Shown: positions 23,378 to 32,958 of the stretch, piece by piece
How positions within the stretch are numbered: the first letter of the stretch is position 1
Layout of the letters: each line of letters starts with the position of its first letter
Source: JAVBLT01 sp031553315
GTDB lineage: Bacteria; Verrucomicrobiota; Kiritimatiellia; RFP12; DVOR01
Reading direction: 5' to 3'
NCBI GenBank assembly: GCA_031553315.1
Contig: JAVBLT010000014.1
Location: 1 to 33,186 of the forward strand
Length of the DNA: 33,186 bases
Position numbers and translations under genes: made by a program
Notes under the pieces: model-generated
What the model saw: only the letters and a program-made list of their open reading frames with translations
The model's database searches: none
Told to the model about the DNA's origin: nothing

Positions 23378-26300
23378 TTAAAAGAGGGTGATCAGGGTTC
23401 CGGGCTTGCGCTTGAGGTACCAGGCGGTGGTGGTGTCTGTCACTTCCCGCTCGAGGACCCAGCCGATGGTTTTGCCGCTGAGGACTACGCCTTCGGAGCC
23501 GTTGAGGGTCACGGGGCCGGTGGCTTCGAGGATTTTGTAGCGCATGAGCGTGGCGCGGGCGTCGCCGCCGGGAACGACGGTGAGGGTGGCGGCGCTTTCG
23601 CCGAAGAGCATGGTGCCGGTTTTGAGCAGGCCGCAGGTGGAGCCGTCTTCGGAGAAGGTCACGAGGAGGCGGCTGCCGGTGAAGGGGCGGATCTGATCGG
23701 TGGTCAGGGTGCCGGCGCCGTTGAGGCCGCCTTCGAAGGTGCCCGCGCCGCGCAGCCAGCCGCCGGTGAAGGAGAGGCTGCCTGTGCCGCGGATGGCGCC
23801 GTTGGCGTTGACCTGGATCACGTTGGCGCCGGTCCAGGCGCTGGTGATCGCGAGGGTGCCCGCGTTGACGCTCACGGTTCCGTCTCCGGTCACGGCGCCT
23901 TCGAGCACGAGCTCGCCGGCGCCGGTTTTGCTGATGGCGGAGGCGGCGTTGAGCGGGGCGCTGAAGGTGAGGCGGGAGGTGGCGGAGGGAATGTCGATCA
24001 CGGTGGTGCCGTTGTTGGCCTTGAAGCGATGGCCGCTGAAGGCGGCGGCGGCATTTTCTCCGGCCACGAGGATTCTGGCGCTGTTGTGGAACATGAAGGC
24101 ATCGGCGGCGCTGGCGCTGACCACGCGGGCGCTGCCTTGGAGGGTGAGCTGGCCGGAGAAGGTCTCGTTGGCGGCGAACTGTTTCTCAAGGGTGCCGTTG
24201 ACGGTGGCGATGTTGACGGTGTCGGCATGGGTCCAGCCGACGATGTCGTTGCCGTTGAGGATTACCTTGGCTCCTTCGGCGACCGTAAAGGAGGGGCCGC
24301 CGGTGAAGATGCCGTTACCGCTTTGTTGTTTGATGATGGTGAGCGTTCCGGCGCCGACGGTGTAGGCGGGCATGACCTGGGCGGTGATGCCGGCGAGGTT
24401 CACGGCGGTATCGGCGGAGGTGATCACGTGACCGGCTCCGACGATGCCGGCGGTGGCGAAGGGGAGGTTCAGCGTGAGGGTGGGGCTGTCGGCGAGGGTT
24501 GTGGTTTTCAGCACGGTGAGGGAGCCGGCGCCGGTCAGGGTGTAGTCGCCGCCGACGGTGAGGCGGTTGGCGAGGCGGGCCTGATCGAGGGTGAGGGCGC
24601 CGCTGCCGGGGGCGGTGAGGGTGGCGGAGTCGCGATCGGTGAAGGATGCGGGTTCGCCGCCTTGCTCGGCGGTCTGCCAGGCGCCGGGGGTTTCCCAGGC
24701 GCCGTTGCCGGCGGTCCAGTAGAGGTCCTGGCTGGCGATGGGGCGCACGTAGAAGGCCATGTTGCGGAGGGTGTAGGAGGAGGCGTCGAAGTTGGCGAGG
24801 CCGCCGGTGAAGATCCAGTCGGCGCTGGGTGCGCTGGCGTTGGCGCCGTCGGCGAGGATGTGGGTGCCGAAGGTGCCGATGCCCAGCTCGTTGGTTCCGG
24901 CGGTGGTCCAGCGGTTGAAGGCGAAGAGCGTTTCGGCGGCGTGGGTGGCGGTGGAGGTTTGGCCGGGGTCGTAGAGGCGGAAGATCTGCATGGCGCCGTA
25001 GGTGGAGGCGGCATTGATGGTATCGTCCCAGCCGTAGAAGGCGGTATCGGGGTCGGCGGGGAAGCCTTTGCCCGCGCCGGCGGCGGCGATGCCGCCGGGG
25101 GTGAATTCGATGATGCCGCTCACGCCGGGCCCGGTCACTCCGCGAACCTGGCTCACGTTGGAGGCCACGTTGAGGTTGCTCACTTTCTGCTGGGCGGTGA
25201 AGGAGGTGGGCACGCCGACCTGGGCGATGTCGGCGGTGAAGGCGTCCATGGAGACCCAGATGTAGCGCAGGTCGTGGGGGTTGTTGGCGTGCACGAGCTC
25301 GAGGTAGTAGCCGATGCGGTCAAAGGTTTCGGGAAGCCCGGCGGCGGCGTTGGCGTAGGCGATGGCGTTGCCGGTGGGCACATCGAGGGTTTTTACGCGG
25401 ATGTAGCCGGCGAGCAGATCGGGGGCCACGTTGCTTTCGGGGCCGAGGGTGCGGGCGGTGAAGGTAAAGCCGTTGACGCGGCATTCGGCTCCGGCCGTCA
25501 GCTCATCGGCCAGGGTGAGGGTCACGGTGCGGGCGTCGGCCTCCAGCGCGGCGGCGGTCACGGTGCCGCCTTCGACGGTGAAGGCGGCGGGGTCGACGGT
25601 TTCTTCGGCGAGCTCTTTATTATAGGTAAGCACAATCTGCTTTTGCGCGAGGTCGAGGCTGTTGACGGCGCGGAGGATCACGGGGTCGCCGGCGGGGCCC
25701 GAATTGGGGAGCACGCGCTGAATGCCCGCGAGCCAGGTTTCGGCCAGTTTCTCATGGCCGACCCAGTTGGGGTGGAGCGCATCGAGGTAGTTTGCGCCGT
25801 CCTGGGGCACGGCGCTGTAGGGGTCGACCAGGCTGATTTTCGCGGCGGAACCGAAGCGGATGACGCCGGCGGCGTTGAGCGCGCCGGCGGTGAAGAGATC
25901 CTGAAGCAGGGCGTTGAAGGCGGGCACGGCGGCATGGCCGTTTTGGAACGGGAGCACGGTCGCGGCGATGATCTGCGATTGGGGGCGCAGCAGCACGATG
26001 CGCTGCACGAGCTTCACCCAGTTTTCAAACGCGGTCTCGGGTGCGAGGCCGCCGTTGAGGTCGTTGGCGCCGATCATGAGCAGAATCGCATCGGGGTAGC
26101 CGGTCACGTCGAGATAAGTATCGATATTCTCGAGCAGGCCGGTGCGGGCGCCGGCGCCGATTATGCGGGCGCCGCTCCAGCCGCAGTGGTCGGCGCACCC
26201 GGGGATGGTCTGCTCCGGCTTAATGGTGCGGGGGCCCACGAAATCGGGGCGGTAACCGGCATCGGCCAGGAGCCGGGAGAGCGGGCCGCGGTAGTTTTGA

Positions 26301-28510
26301 CCGCCGGAGGAACCTTCGGTGATGGAATCGCCCAGCGGCATGATTTTCACGAGGGGATTGGCCTGCTCCATGCGCACCACGAGGGCGGTGCGGGCGGCGT
26401 TGAGCGTGAGTGCCTGGCCGGCCAACAGACCGGTGACCTGGGGAAGGGTGAAGCCGGCCGGAGCGATTTCCTCGCCCCAGCTGACGGCGGGGTATTCGCC
26501 TGCGCCAAGGAGGATGGCATCGGTCACGTTAAGCGTGAGGCCGGCCAGCGCAGGCACGCGGCCCAGCTGAACGGGGGCGATTCCGCCGGCCAGCGCGGCG
26601 GGAATGCTCACCGAGGTTCCGGCCGGGAAATTCAGGGTGCCGCCGGTTTGAATGGAACCGGTGAGAGCCAGGGGCGCGGGGCCGGTCTTGGCGAGGGTCG
26701 CCGCGCCGCGGATGGCGCCGGCATAGGTCTTGGCGGCGGTTTCCGTGGCATGGCCCACGGTGAGGGTGGCGGGCTCGGCGGAGGTGATCACCCCGGAGGC
26801 GTTGCCGGCGAGGTATTCGATTGCCTGGTCGAAGCCGCCGAGGTCGAGGGTGGCGTTTACGGCGACGGTGTTTTCAAGGATGCCGTTCCCGCCTGTTGTG
26901 TGGCGTTTGCCGAGCGCCTGGGCGCTGGCGAGCACGACCTTGCCGGCGTCGATCGTCAAACCGGGCAGGTAGTTTTCACAGGCGATGCGCATCGTGCCGG
27001 GGCCGGTTTTCACAAGAACGGTTCCGCAGCCTTCGAGGAAATCCTCGCCGGAGATGCCGCCGGTGAAATCAAGCTCCACGTCGGTGGCGGCGCTGTCGCC
27101 CACGGTGATTCTGCGGGTGGCGATCTTGCTGCTGGATCCTGTGAGCGCCCACGGCGAGGCGATGGTGGCGGTGCCGGGGTTGCCGGTCGCATCGTAAACG
27201 AGCGCGTCGTCCGCGCCCAGGCCGAGCGGGCCGTTTTGGATGACGGCGTTTCCGGCCATGCCGCCCACGGTCAGGGTGTGCGTGGTCAGCCAGGCCCAGT
27301 AGGCGGCGCCGGTCTGGTTGTTGTTGCGGTAGTTTTTGGCGTTGTTGAGGTCAAAGGTGCCGTTTTTGAGGGTGACTTTGCTTGCCCAGGCGTTTTTGCC
27401 GGTGCCGAGGGTTCCCTGGTGTGTGTTGAGCGCGCGCTCGACGACGGTGCCGCCTTCGATGACGAGGCCTCCGGTGAACGCGTTGCCGTTTTGCAGCGAA
27501 AGCGTGCCGCCGCCGCGCTTGACGAGCGAGGTCGCGCCGGTGATGGAGCCGTCGCCGGAGAGGGTGTAACCGGTGGCGGCGTTGTCGAAAACGACTGATG
27601 CGGGGGCGACGTTTCCGGTCACGGTCACGGCCGCCTCGGCGGCTTCGAGATCATAGAAACATGCGTTTACGCCGTTGGCGAAGGCGCTCGGCGCGAGCAT
27701 GGAGGTGAACCAGAGGGTTTCGCCCGAGGAGGCGGACCAGGCGCCTTCGGCGGCGCCCCAGCTGAGCGAAGCGTCGGCGATGTATTGCTTGGTGGCGTCG
27801 GTCCAGGAAGCGGAATTGGAACCGGAATAAATGGCGATGCGGTGAAGGGTGTAGGTGGCAAAACCGCGGTTGCCTGCGCCCGAAGCCTGCCCGCCGATCG
27901 AGAAGGAGGTCGCCAAGCTGAAATTGCCGCGCAAGCCATTGTCGTGGCGGACGATAACGCCATCGCGGTAAATTTTGGTGTAATTGTCTCTGTCGCAAAC
28001 GGTTAAAAATGTATGCCGCGAGGCGTCGTAGGGAAAGGCGGAGGATGTGCCGTTTGTGCGATAAGCATGTTGCCAGATGCCTTGCGCGCCGGCGCCGCCG
28101 CTGTGAAGCGAAGCGCCGATCTGGTTATTCATGCCGGAGCGGTTCAGCGTCCACAACACTTCATTCCGGTTTTCCGAAGTCGCATTCGAAACGGTCATCA
28201 CCACGGTGAAGCCGTCTACATTCTGATCGTAACCGCCGACCGTGTAAGCGGCGCCCGCAGGCACGGCGATGGTGGCGCAATCGGTTCCGCCGAACGTGAG
28301 GGTGGCGCCTGAGGCGGTGTTGCCCGCGCCGGGGGTCAGCACCCAGGGCGTGCCGTCGGTCACCGATGCGCCGGAGGTCGGCAGAATGCCGCCTGCGGCG
28401 TTGGCGCGGGTGAAATTATCCCATTGGGCAACCAGCTTGAGATTGGCGGCCTGGGTCAGCGAACCGGTGAAACCGGCCAGAATCGGCAGAAGTAAATAAT
28501 AGGCGCGCAT
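23378..28510 (-). CDS. Giant secreted SGNH-hydrolase protein with LamG-like domain and autotransporter-type beta-strand repeats
   Basis: This 1710-residue protein has a signal peptide (about 1-21), a LamG-like domain (about 25-240), beta-strand repeats with 'LVKRGGGTLSLQNGNAFTGGLVIEGGT' style motifs (about 280-660), an SGNH/GDSL esterase domain (about 720-935), an Ig-like segment (about 955-1035), an uncharacterised domain shared with the next paralogue (about 1045-1260, with 'GYYLEL' and 'WVSMDAF'), and more beta-strand repeats to the end. The SGNH catalytic blocks are intact: Ser in 'GDSITEG' (about 726-732), 'GANDLNG' (about 814) and the Asp/His block 'DALHPN' (about 908-913). It probably removes acyl groups, such as acetyl esters, from glycans at the cell surface. 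The C-terminus GTLITLF fits the shared tail. Its start shares an identical 13-nt leader with the paralogue upstream. The substrate is unknown. Confidence 0.85.
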   Translation of the reverse strand: MRAYYLLLPILAGFTGSLTQAANLKLVAQWDNFTRANAAGGILPTSGASVTDGTPWVLTPGAGNTASGATLTFGGTDCATIAVPAGAAYTVGGYDQNVDGFTVVMTVSNATSENRNEVLWTLNRSGMNNQIGASLHSGGAGAQGIWQHAYRTNGTSSAFPYDASRHTFLTVCDRDNYTKIYRDGVIVRHDNGLRGNFSLATSFSIGGQASGAGNRGFATYTLHRIAIYSGSNSASWTDATKQYIADASLSWGAAEGAWSASSGETLWFTSMLAPSAFANGVNACFYDLEAAEAAVTVTGNVAPASVVFDNAATGYTLSGDGSITGATSLVKRGGGTLSLQNGNAFTGGLVIEGGTVVERALNTHQGTLGTGKNAWASKVTLKNGTFDLNNAKNYRNNNQTGAAYWAWLTTHTLTVGGMAGNAVIQNGPLGLGADDALVYDATGNPGTATIASPWALTGSSSKIATRRITVGDSAATDVELDFTGGISGEDFLEGCGTVLVKTGPGTMRIACENYLPGLTIDAGKVVLASAQALGKRHTTGGNGILENTVAVNATLDLGGFDQAIEYLAGNASGVITSAEPATLTVGHATETAAKTYAGAIRGAATLAKTGPAPLALTGSIQTGGTLNFPAGTSVSIPAALAGGIAPVQLGRVPALAGLTLNVTDAILLGAGEYPAVSWGEEIAPAGFTLPQVTGLLAGQALTLNAARTALVVRMEQANPLVKIMPLGDSITEGSSGGQNYRGPLSRLLADAGYRPDFVGPRTIKPEQTIPGCADHCGWSGARIIGAGARTGLLENIDTYLDVTGYPDAILLMIGANDLNGGLAPETAFENWVKLVQRIVLLRPQSQIIAATVLPFQNGHAAVPAFNALLQDLFTAGALNAAGVIRFGSAAKISLVDPYSAVPQDGANYLDALHPNWVGHEKLAETWLAGIQRVLPNSGPAGDPVILRAVNSLDLAQKQIVLTYNKELAEETVDPAAFTVEGGTVTAAALEADARTVTLTLADELTAGAECRVNGFTFTARTLGPESNVAPDLLAGYIRVKTLDVPTGNAIAYANAAAGLPETFDRIGYYLELVHANNPHDLRYIWVSMDAFTADIAQVGVPTSFTAQQKVSNLNVASNVSQVRGVTGPGVSGIIEFTPGGIAAAGAGKGFPADPDTAFYGWDDTINAASTYGAMQIFRLYDPGQTSTATHAAETLFAFNRWTTAGTNELGIGTFGTHILADGANASAPSADWIFTGGLANFDASSYTLRNMAFYVRPIASQDLYWTAGNGAWETPGAWQTAEQGGEPASFTDRDSATLTAPGSGALTLDQARLANRLTVGGDYTLTGAGSLTVLKTTTLADSPTLTLNLPFATAGIVGAGHVITSADTAVNLAGITAQVMPAYTVGAGTLTIIKQQSGNGIFTGGPSFTVAEGAKVILNGNDIVGWTHADTVNIATVNGTLEKQFAANETFSGQLTLQGSARVVSASAADAFMFHNSARILVAGENAAAAFSGHRFKANNGTTVIDIPSATSRLTFSAPLNAASAISKTGAGELVLEGAVTGDGTVSVNAGTLAITSAWTGANVIQVNANGAIRGTGSLSFTGGWLRGAGTFEGGLNGAGTLTTDQIRPFTGSRLLVTFSEDGSTCGLLKTGTMLFGESAATLTVVPGGDARATLMRYKILEATGPVTLNGSEGVVLSGKTIGWVLEREVTDTTTAWYLKRKPGTLITLF

Positions 28511-28512
28511 AG

Positions 28513-28525
28513 TGGACCTGCTTTC
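28513..28525 (-). promoter_or_regulatory. Conserved leader block at the ribosome binding site, copy 1
   Basis: The minus-strand 13-mer GAAAGCAGGTCCA lies directly before the ATG of the 1710-residue protein and is identical to 32886-32898 before its paralogue. It contains the weak ribosome binding site AGG. In both cases ATGCG follows within 2-3 nt, which also fixes both start codons. Confidence 0.75.
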
Positions 28526-28603
28526 ATTTTTTGTTCATTTCCGGGAGAAATCCCCGCCCGCGACGCATTAGGGTTTTAGGCATTTTCCCTCATTACATCG
28601 GAA

Positions 28604-28655
28604 AGTGTAACATAACGTTCAGTCAGTGCGCAAGCAAAAAAACACAAACGTTCAG
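28604..28655 (-). promoter_or_regulatory. Promoter with paired AACGTTCA operator, copy 1
   Basis: Two AACGTTCAG motifs begin at 28614 and 28647, exactly 33 bp apart. On the minus strand a possible -35 TTGCGC (28628-28633) and -10 TACACT (28604-28609) have an 18-bp spacer, so the first motif lies inside the promoter and the second upstream. The second motif reaches to within 7 bp of the stop codon of the preceding gene. The arrangement matches 32959-33009 without a gap. The remaining leader, 28526-28603, shows no open frame. Confidence 0.65.
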
Positions 28656-28661
28656 TTGTTT

Positions 28662-31600
28662 TTAAAGAAGCATGATTCTGAGGCCGCCGATCCGGCGGAT
28701 GCGCAGCTCGCCGTTTTCGACCGTGAGGCGGTGGTCGGGGGCGTTCAACGTGAAATTTTGGGCAGAAAGCGCGCCGATGCGGGTGAAGACAACCCGGTAT
28801 TGGCCTTTCGGAACCTCGCCGATCATTTCGACGATGACGGGGCCGCTGCCGGTCACCGCCACGCCGGCGGGGGTCTGGATGGGGTCGCCGCCGACGCCGA
28901 CGATGGCGCCGCCCGCGAGGCGCAGGGGGTAGCCGGCGAAGGTGAGGCCGGGGTTGAGGCGGCCGCCCGATTCAACGAGGGTATGATAGGTATCGCTGGC
29001 GCGGGTGAGCGTGGCGGAGCCGCCGAGGCTGCCGCCGGCGCCGACCACGATCGATCCGGGCCAGGCGGCGGCGCCGGCGAGGGTCACGTCGGCCCTATCG
29101 CCGATGGAAAGGGTGCCCAGCGTGGTGCTGGCGCCGGTGAGGGTCAGGCGGCGGCGCTCCCCTGCCCCGCTCACGCTGAGGGCGGGGCGCCGGTTGCCGC
29201 TGGCTTCCTGAAACACGCCGCCGAAGGTGGAATCGGCCGTGAGCCTGAGGTCGACGGTGCGGGAGCCTTCGGCGTTTTCCCAGGCGGTGGAGACGAAGCC
29301 GCCGCCGGTGAGGCTGCGCAGGCGAAGCGCCCGGCCCGCGGCCGCGTAGCCGCCGCCAAGCACGAGGGAACAGGCGGGGGCGAGGTCGACGGCGGGGCGG
29401 CTTTCATCGGTGAAGGCGTTGCCGTTGGCATCTTTGATGATGAGATACGGGCCTTCGCCGCGGAGGGTGCCGTTGAAGGCGGGATGCCCGGCGGTGAGGT
29501 CGTTGCGGCTTTTGAAGACGATGGCGCCGCCGCCGCTGAGGGTTTTCCCGTAGCCGACGGTTCCGATGTCGCCGCGCTGGCCGAGGAGGGTGAGGGTGGC
29601 GCCTTCGTCGACGGCGAGGTTGCCGTGGTAGGCGGCGCCCACGGTGACATCGGCGCGGGCGCGGATGGTGGCTTCGGCGCCGCTTGCGTTGACGCTGCTC
29701 CCGGCGCCGCCGAGCACGAGGGTGCCTGTGCCGAGCGTGCCGCCGGAAAGCGTCACAGGCAGCTCGAACCCGGCGCTTCCCGCGTTCAAGGCGAAGCGCT
29801 CTGTGGCGAGCGAACCGGTTCCGCTGAAGGTGTAGGCGGTGGAGGCGGCGTTGATCTCGACGGCGGCGGGAGCGGCGGCGGCGTTGAGCGACACGGTGGC
29901 GGCGGCGATGCCGCTGAGATCGTCGAAGCGGGTTTTGCCGCCCTCGGCGTAGGTTTTGGGCTGGCCTTCGGCGAGCCAGGCGTTTTCGGCGAACCAGCCG
30001 CCGGAGCCTTGGTTTTCGCCCTGCCAGGTAAACTCGTCGACGAGCTTGACCCAGATTTCGAGCCGGCGCACGGCGTAGGCGGAGGAAAGCATTTTTTCCA
30101 TGCCGGAGGCGCCGGTGTAGGTCCAGTCGATGCCGTAGCCGTTGGCGGAGCCGGCGTTGTTGAGGTGGGTGCCGAAGGAGCCGATGCCAAGATCCACGGG
30201 GAGCGCATCGCCGGCCCAGGTGAAGCGGTTGAAGGCGAAAAGCACCTCGGCGGCCTGGGAGGATCCGGCGGGAAGGATGCGGTGAATCTGCATGCAGCCG
30301 TAGGTTCCGTTCGCAGCGAGCGTATCGTTCCAATCGAGCGTGCCGGCAAGGATTTCGGCGGGTGCGCCGATCACGCCCGAGGCGGAGCCTCCGTAGCTGT
30401 AGGGCGAAAACTCGACGAAACCTTCCACGCCCTCTTCCAGCGCGGTTGCAACGCCGCGGTTGGCGAAAACCTGGAGCCCCGCCACGCGTTTCTGCACGTT
30501 GCCGGAGGCGGGAAGGGGCACGCCGAGCTGGGCAAGGGTGGCGGCGAAGTTGTTCATGGAGACCCACACGAAACGGGCGGGCATGCCGGGGCGCTGAAGC
30601 TCAAGGTAGTAGCCCACGCGGCCGACGGAGGCGATGTCGACGCCTTCGGCTTCGAAGCTGTAGGGCACGGCGGCGGCGTAGCGGTCGGCGGCGCCGATGG
30701 CGAGGGTTTTGAGCGGGGTGTAGCCTTCGAGCAGCGCGGGCGGAATGTTGGCCTCGGCGCCGGCGCCCTGGGCGGTGAAGGCGATGGCGGTCTCGAACTG
30801 CGCCACGCTCACTTCGCAGGCCTGCCGGGGCGCGAGCGGAGCGGCGGGGGTGTAGGCGGCGGTGCGATCGTCTTCCAGCACGGGGGCGCCGAGGGGTTCG
30901 CCGTTGAGGGTGGCGGCGGGGGCGGCGGCCAGGGGTTGGCTGAAACGCACTTTGACGGTGGAATCGCCCGCATTGAAGGCCTGCACGGCCTGGGGCGGGC
31001 CGGTGACCTCAAGGGCGGCGCTCAGGGCGGGGAGCCAGCCCTCGGCGACTTTTTCGCAACCGGAGAGATTGGGGTGGATGGAGTCCGCGAAGTCGCCGTA
31101 CTCCAGCGCCACGGTCGCGCCGAGATCCACGAGATCCACGTTGGGGCCGAAGGGTTTCGCGCCGTCGGCGAAGAGTGCGCGGATGAGCGCGTTGTAGGGT
31201 TCCGTCCGGCTGTGGCAGACGTTGTCGCTGCGGGTGCGCAGGAGCGTGCCCACGAGGATCTTGCTCTGCGGGCGGAGCGCGGCCATGTGCTCCACGAGCT
31301 CTTTCCACTTGGGAAACACATCGGCCTGGTCAAAGGAACCGAGATCGTTGACGCCGACAAGCATGAAGATCACATCGGGATAACCCACGGCTTCGAGGGT
31401 GTTGTCGATGACCATGCGGATGGCGGTCTGGTTGCCGGTGCGCTGTGAAATGCGGGCGCTGTACCAGGCGGAGTGCCCGGCCCAGGGCCCGGTCTGAACG
31501 GTGCCTTTGATGCCGCTGCGAATGCCGGTGAACTCCACGTTGCGCCCTTCGCGGGAGAGTTTCTCCCAGAGCAGCCGGCGGTAGCTCGCGACAGCGCTCT

Positions 31601-32882
31601 CGCCTTCGGTGATGGAGTCGCCCACGGGCATCACGGTGAGCTTGCCGATCCCGCGGTCGACGACCACTTCGAGGGCGCCGCCGTTGAGGCGCAGCGAACA
31701 AAAGCCCGACAGGCCGGCATTGAGCGCGGCCACCGCCTCGGCGCTCACCTCGCCTTCGCTCCAGGCGAGCGGGAAGGGATAGACCCCCGTGGCGGCGGTG
31801 TAGAAGGCTGAGAGATCGAGCCTCGATCCGGCTTCAAACACCGGAGCCGAGGTCAGCGTGATCGAGGCTCCGGCGGCGACGGCCAGGGAAGCGCCGCCGC
31901 GCAGGGTCAGCCCGGAAAGGGTGAGGTTTTGGCTTGCCGCAAAGCGGCCCGATTCCACATCGAGCCCGATCGCGCCGCCGAAGATCACGGGCATTTCAGC
32001 GAAAGCGCCCGAAACCTTCAGCGTGGGCGCGGCGCCCTCGGCGGGGTTCAGAATCAGGCCGGCGTTGGCGGGCAGGCCGGCGGTCGGCACGGAAACGGGG
32101 CCGCGGAGCCAGGTCAGGTTTTCCCATGAATCGCCGTCGTTCACTGTGGCGGTATAATAATCGGCCATGCAGGCGGGGAGGTCGGCGGCGGAAACGGCGC
32201 CGCGGTAAACGGCCACGCGGGTGATGGTGAAATCGAGGCCGCCGGCGGCGACGCCGGGGAAATTGCCGAAATAAATGCCGTCTGGAGTCAACCCCGATGC
32301 CGATTTCAGCCCGCTCCAGCCTCCCGCCGGAGAAATAACGCCGTCGCCGATTCGGGAGAGCTGAAGGCCGGCCGTGCTCGAAAAGCCGGAAAAGGTCAGC
32401 TCGGCGGCGCTCGAAGTCAATCCGGGAAGCGAAACGAGCACATTGTTTTTCGCGTCGGTCCATACGCCGTTGGCCCATGCGCCCTTCACGCCGTTTTCCG
32501 CCGCCAGCGCCACGCCAATGCCGTTTGAGCCATTGCCGGCGTGCCAGATGGGTTTTGCGAGGGTGGCGGGCAGGTTTTTGACGGTCATGACGACGGTAAA
32601 CGGATTTCTGTCGTACCCCATATTAACCGCGGCGCCGAAGCTGATGCGGGCGGGGGCGGCGGCGCCGGTCTGAAGGGAACCGTCGGCGTTGACGGCGGCA
32701 TTGCCCGCGAGCTTCAGCCGCCAGGCTCCGCCGTCGATGCCGTTTTGGGTGGAGGAGCGCTTCGGCGCGAGCCCGGTCTGGGCGTCGGCCCCCGTGAAGG
32801 TATCCCACAGTGCCCACGGCTCGGCGGAAAAAGCCCGTGAAAAAGCGCCAAATAGAAGAACGGCAAATAGATAATTACGCAT
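28662..32882 (-). CDS. Large secreted SGNH-hydrolase protein, paralogue of the adjacent 1710-residue protein
   Basis: This 1406-residue protein is counted from ATG 32880-32882. That start follows the 13-nt leader shared with its paralogue and begins a signal peptide (about 1-20, 'MRNYLFAVLLFGAFSRAFSA'); the ATG nine codons upstream at 32909 would give a charged, non-signal N-terminus. A LamG-like domain (about 22-230) is followed by a short beta-strand region, an SGNH esterase domain (about 415-625) with 'GDSITEG' (about 420), 'GVNDLGS' (about 508) and 'DSIHPN' (about 599), an Ig-like segment, the uncharacterised shared domain (about 730-950, 'VGYYLEL', 'VWVSMNNF', 'FGTH') and C-terminal beta-strand repeats. 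It ends GGLRIMLL. It lacks most of the N-terminal repeat block of its paralogue. It likely acts as a surface de-O-acylase on host or plant glycans, by inference only. Confidence 0.85.
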   Translation of the reverse strand: MRNYLFAVLLFGAFSRAFSAEPWALWDTFTGADAQTGLAPKRSSTQNGIDGGAWRLKLAGNAAVNADGSLQTGAAAPARISFGAAVNMGYDRNPFTVVMTVKNLPATLAKPIWHAGNGSNGIGVALAAENGVKGAWANGVWTDAKNNVLVSLPGLTSSAAELTFSGFSSTAGLQLSRIGDGVISPAGGWSGLKSASGLTPDGIYFGNFPGVAAGGLDFTITRVAVYRGAVSAADLPACMADYYTATVNDGDSWENLTWLRGPVSVPTAGLPANAGLILNPAEGAAPTLKVSGAFAEMPVIFGGAIGLDVESGRFAASQNLTLSGLTLRGGASLAVAAGASITLTSAPVFEAGSRLDLSAFYTAATGVYPFPLAWSEGEVSAEAVAALNAGLSGFCSLRLNGGALEVVVDRGIGKLTVMPVGDSITEGESAVASYRRLLWEKLSREGRNVEFTGIRSGIKGTVQTGPWAGHSAWYSARISQRTGNQTAIRMVIDNTLEAVGYPDVIFMLVGVNDLGSFDQADVFPKWKELVEHMAALRPQSKILVGTLLRTRSDNVCHSRTEPYNALIRALFADGAKPFGPNVDLVDLGATVALEYGDFADSIHPNLSGCEKVAEGWLPALSAALEVTGPPQAVQAFNAGDSTVKVRFSQPLAAAPAATLNGEPLGAPVLEDDRTAAYTPAAPLAPRQACEVSVAQFETAIAFTAQGAGAEANIPPALLEGYTPLKTLAIGAADRYAAAVPYSFEAEGVDIASVGRVGYYLELQRPGMPARFVWVSMNNFAATLAQLGVPLPASGNVQKRVAGLQVFANRGVATALEEGVEGFVEFSPYSYGGSASGVIGAPAEILAGTLDWNDTLAANGTYGCMQIHRILPAGSSQAAEVLFAFNRFTWAGDALPVDLGIGSFGTHLNNAGSANGYGIDWTYTGASGMEKMLSSAYAVRRLEIWVKLVDEFTWQGENQGSGGWFAENAWLAEGQPKTYAEGGKTRFDDLSGIAAATVSLNAAAAPAAVEINAASTAYTFSGTGSLATERFALNAGSAGFELPVTLSGGTLGTGTLVLGGAGSSVNASGAEATIRARADVTVGAAYHGNLAVDEGATLTLLGQRGDIGTVGYGKTLSGGGAIVFKSRNDLTAGHPAFNGTLRGEGPYLIIKDANGNAFTDESRPAVDLAPACSLVLGGGYAAAGRALRLRSLTGGGFVSTAWENAEGSRTVDLRLTADSTFGGVFQEASGNRRPALSVSGAGERRRLTLTGASTTLGTLSIGDRADVTLAGAAAWPGSIVVGAGGSLGGSATLTRASDTYHTLVESGGRLNPGLTFAGYPLRLAGGAIVGVGGDPIQTPAGVAVTGSGPVIVEMIGEVPKGQYRVVFTRIGALSAQNFTLNAPDHRLTVENGELRIRRIGGLRIMLL

Positions 32883-32885
32883 TGC

Positions 32886-32898
32886 TGGACCTGCTTTC
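32886..32898 (-). promoter_or_regulatory. Conserved leader block at the ribosome binding site, copy 2
   Basis: Identical to 28513-28525. Just upstream, GATGTC (32918-32923) and GACATC (32937-32942) can form a leader hairpin that has no counterpart in the other copy. Confidence 0.7.
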
Positions 32899-32958
32899 GT
32901 TATTTCCATGCGGGGTGGATGTCATGGGGTTCGATAGACATCACGTCACTTCCACACC

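Noticed and set aside
21017..27598. Very long plus-strand open frame (about 2190 codons) antisense to metG and the 1710-residue gene
   Set aside because: It is low-complexity Gly/Val/Ala/Glu-rich with no domains, no ribosome binding site and runs through two terminators. It is the usual by-product of strong GC bias at third codon positions of the real genes opposite.
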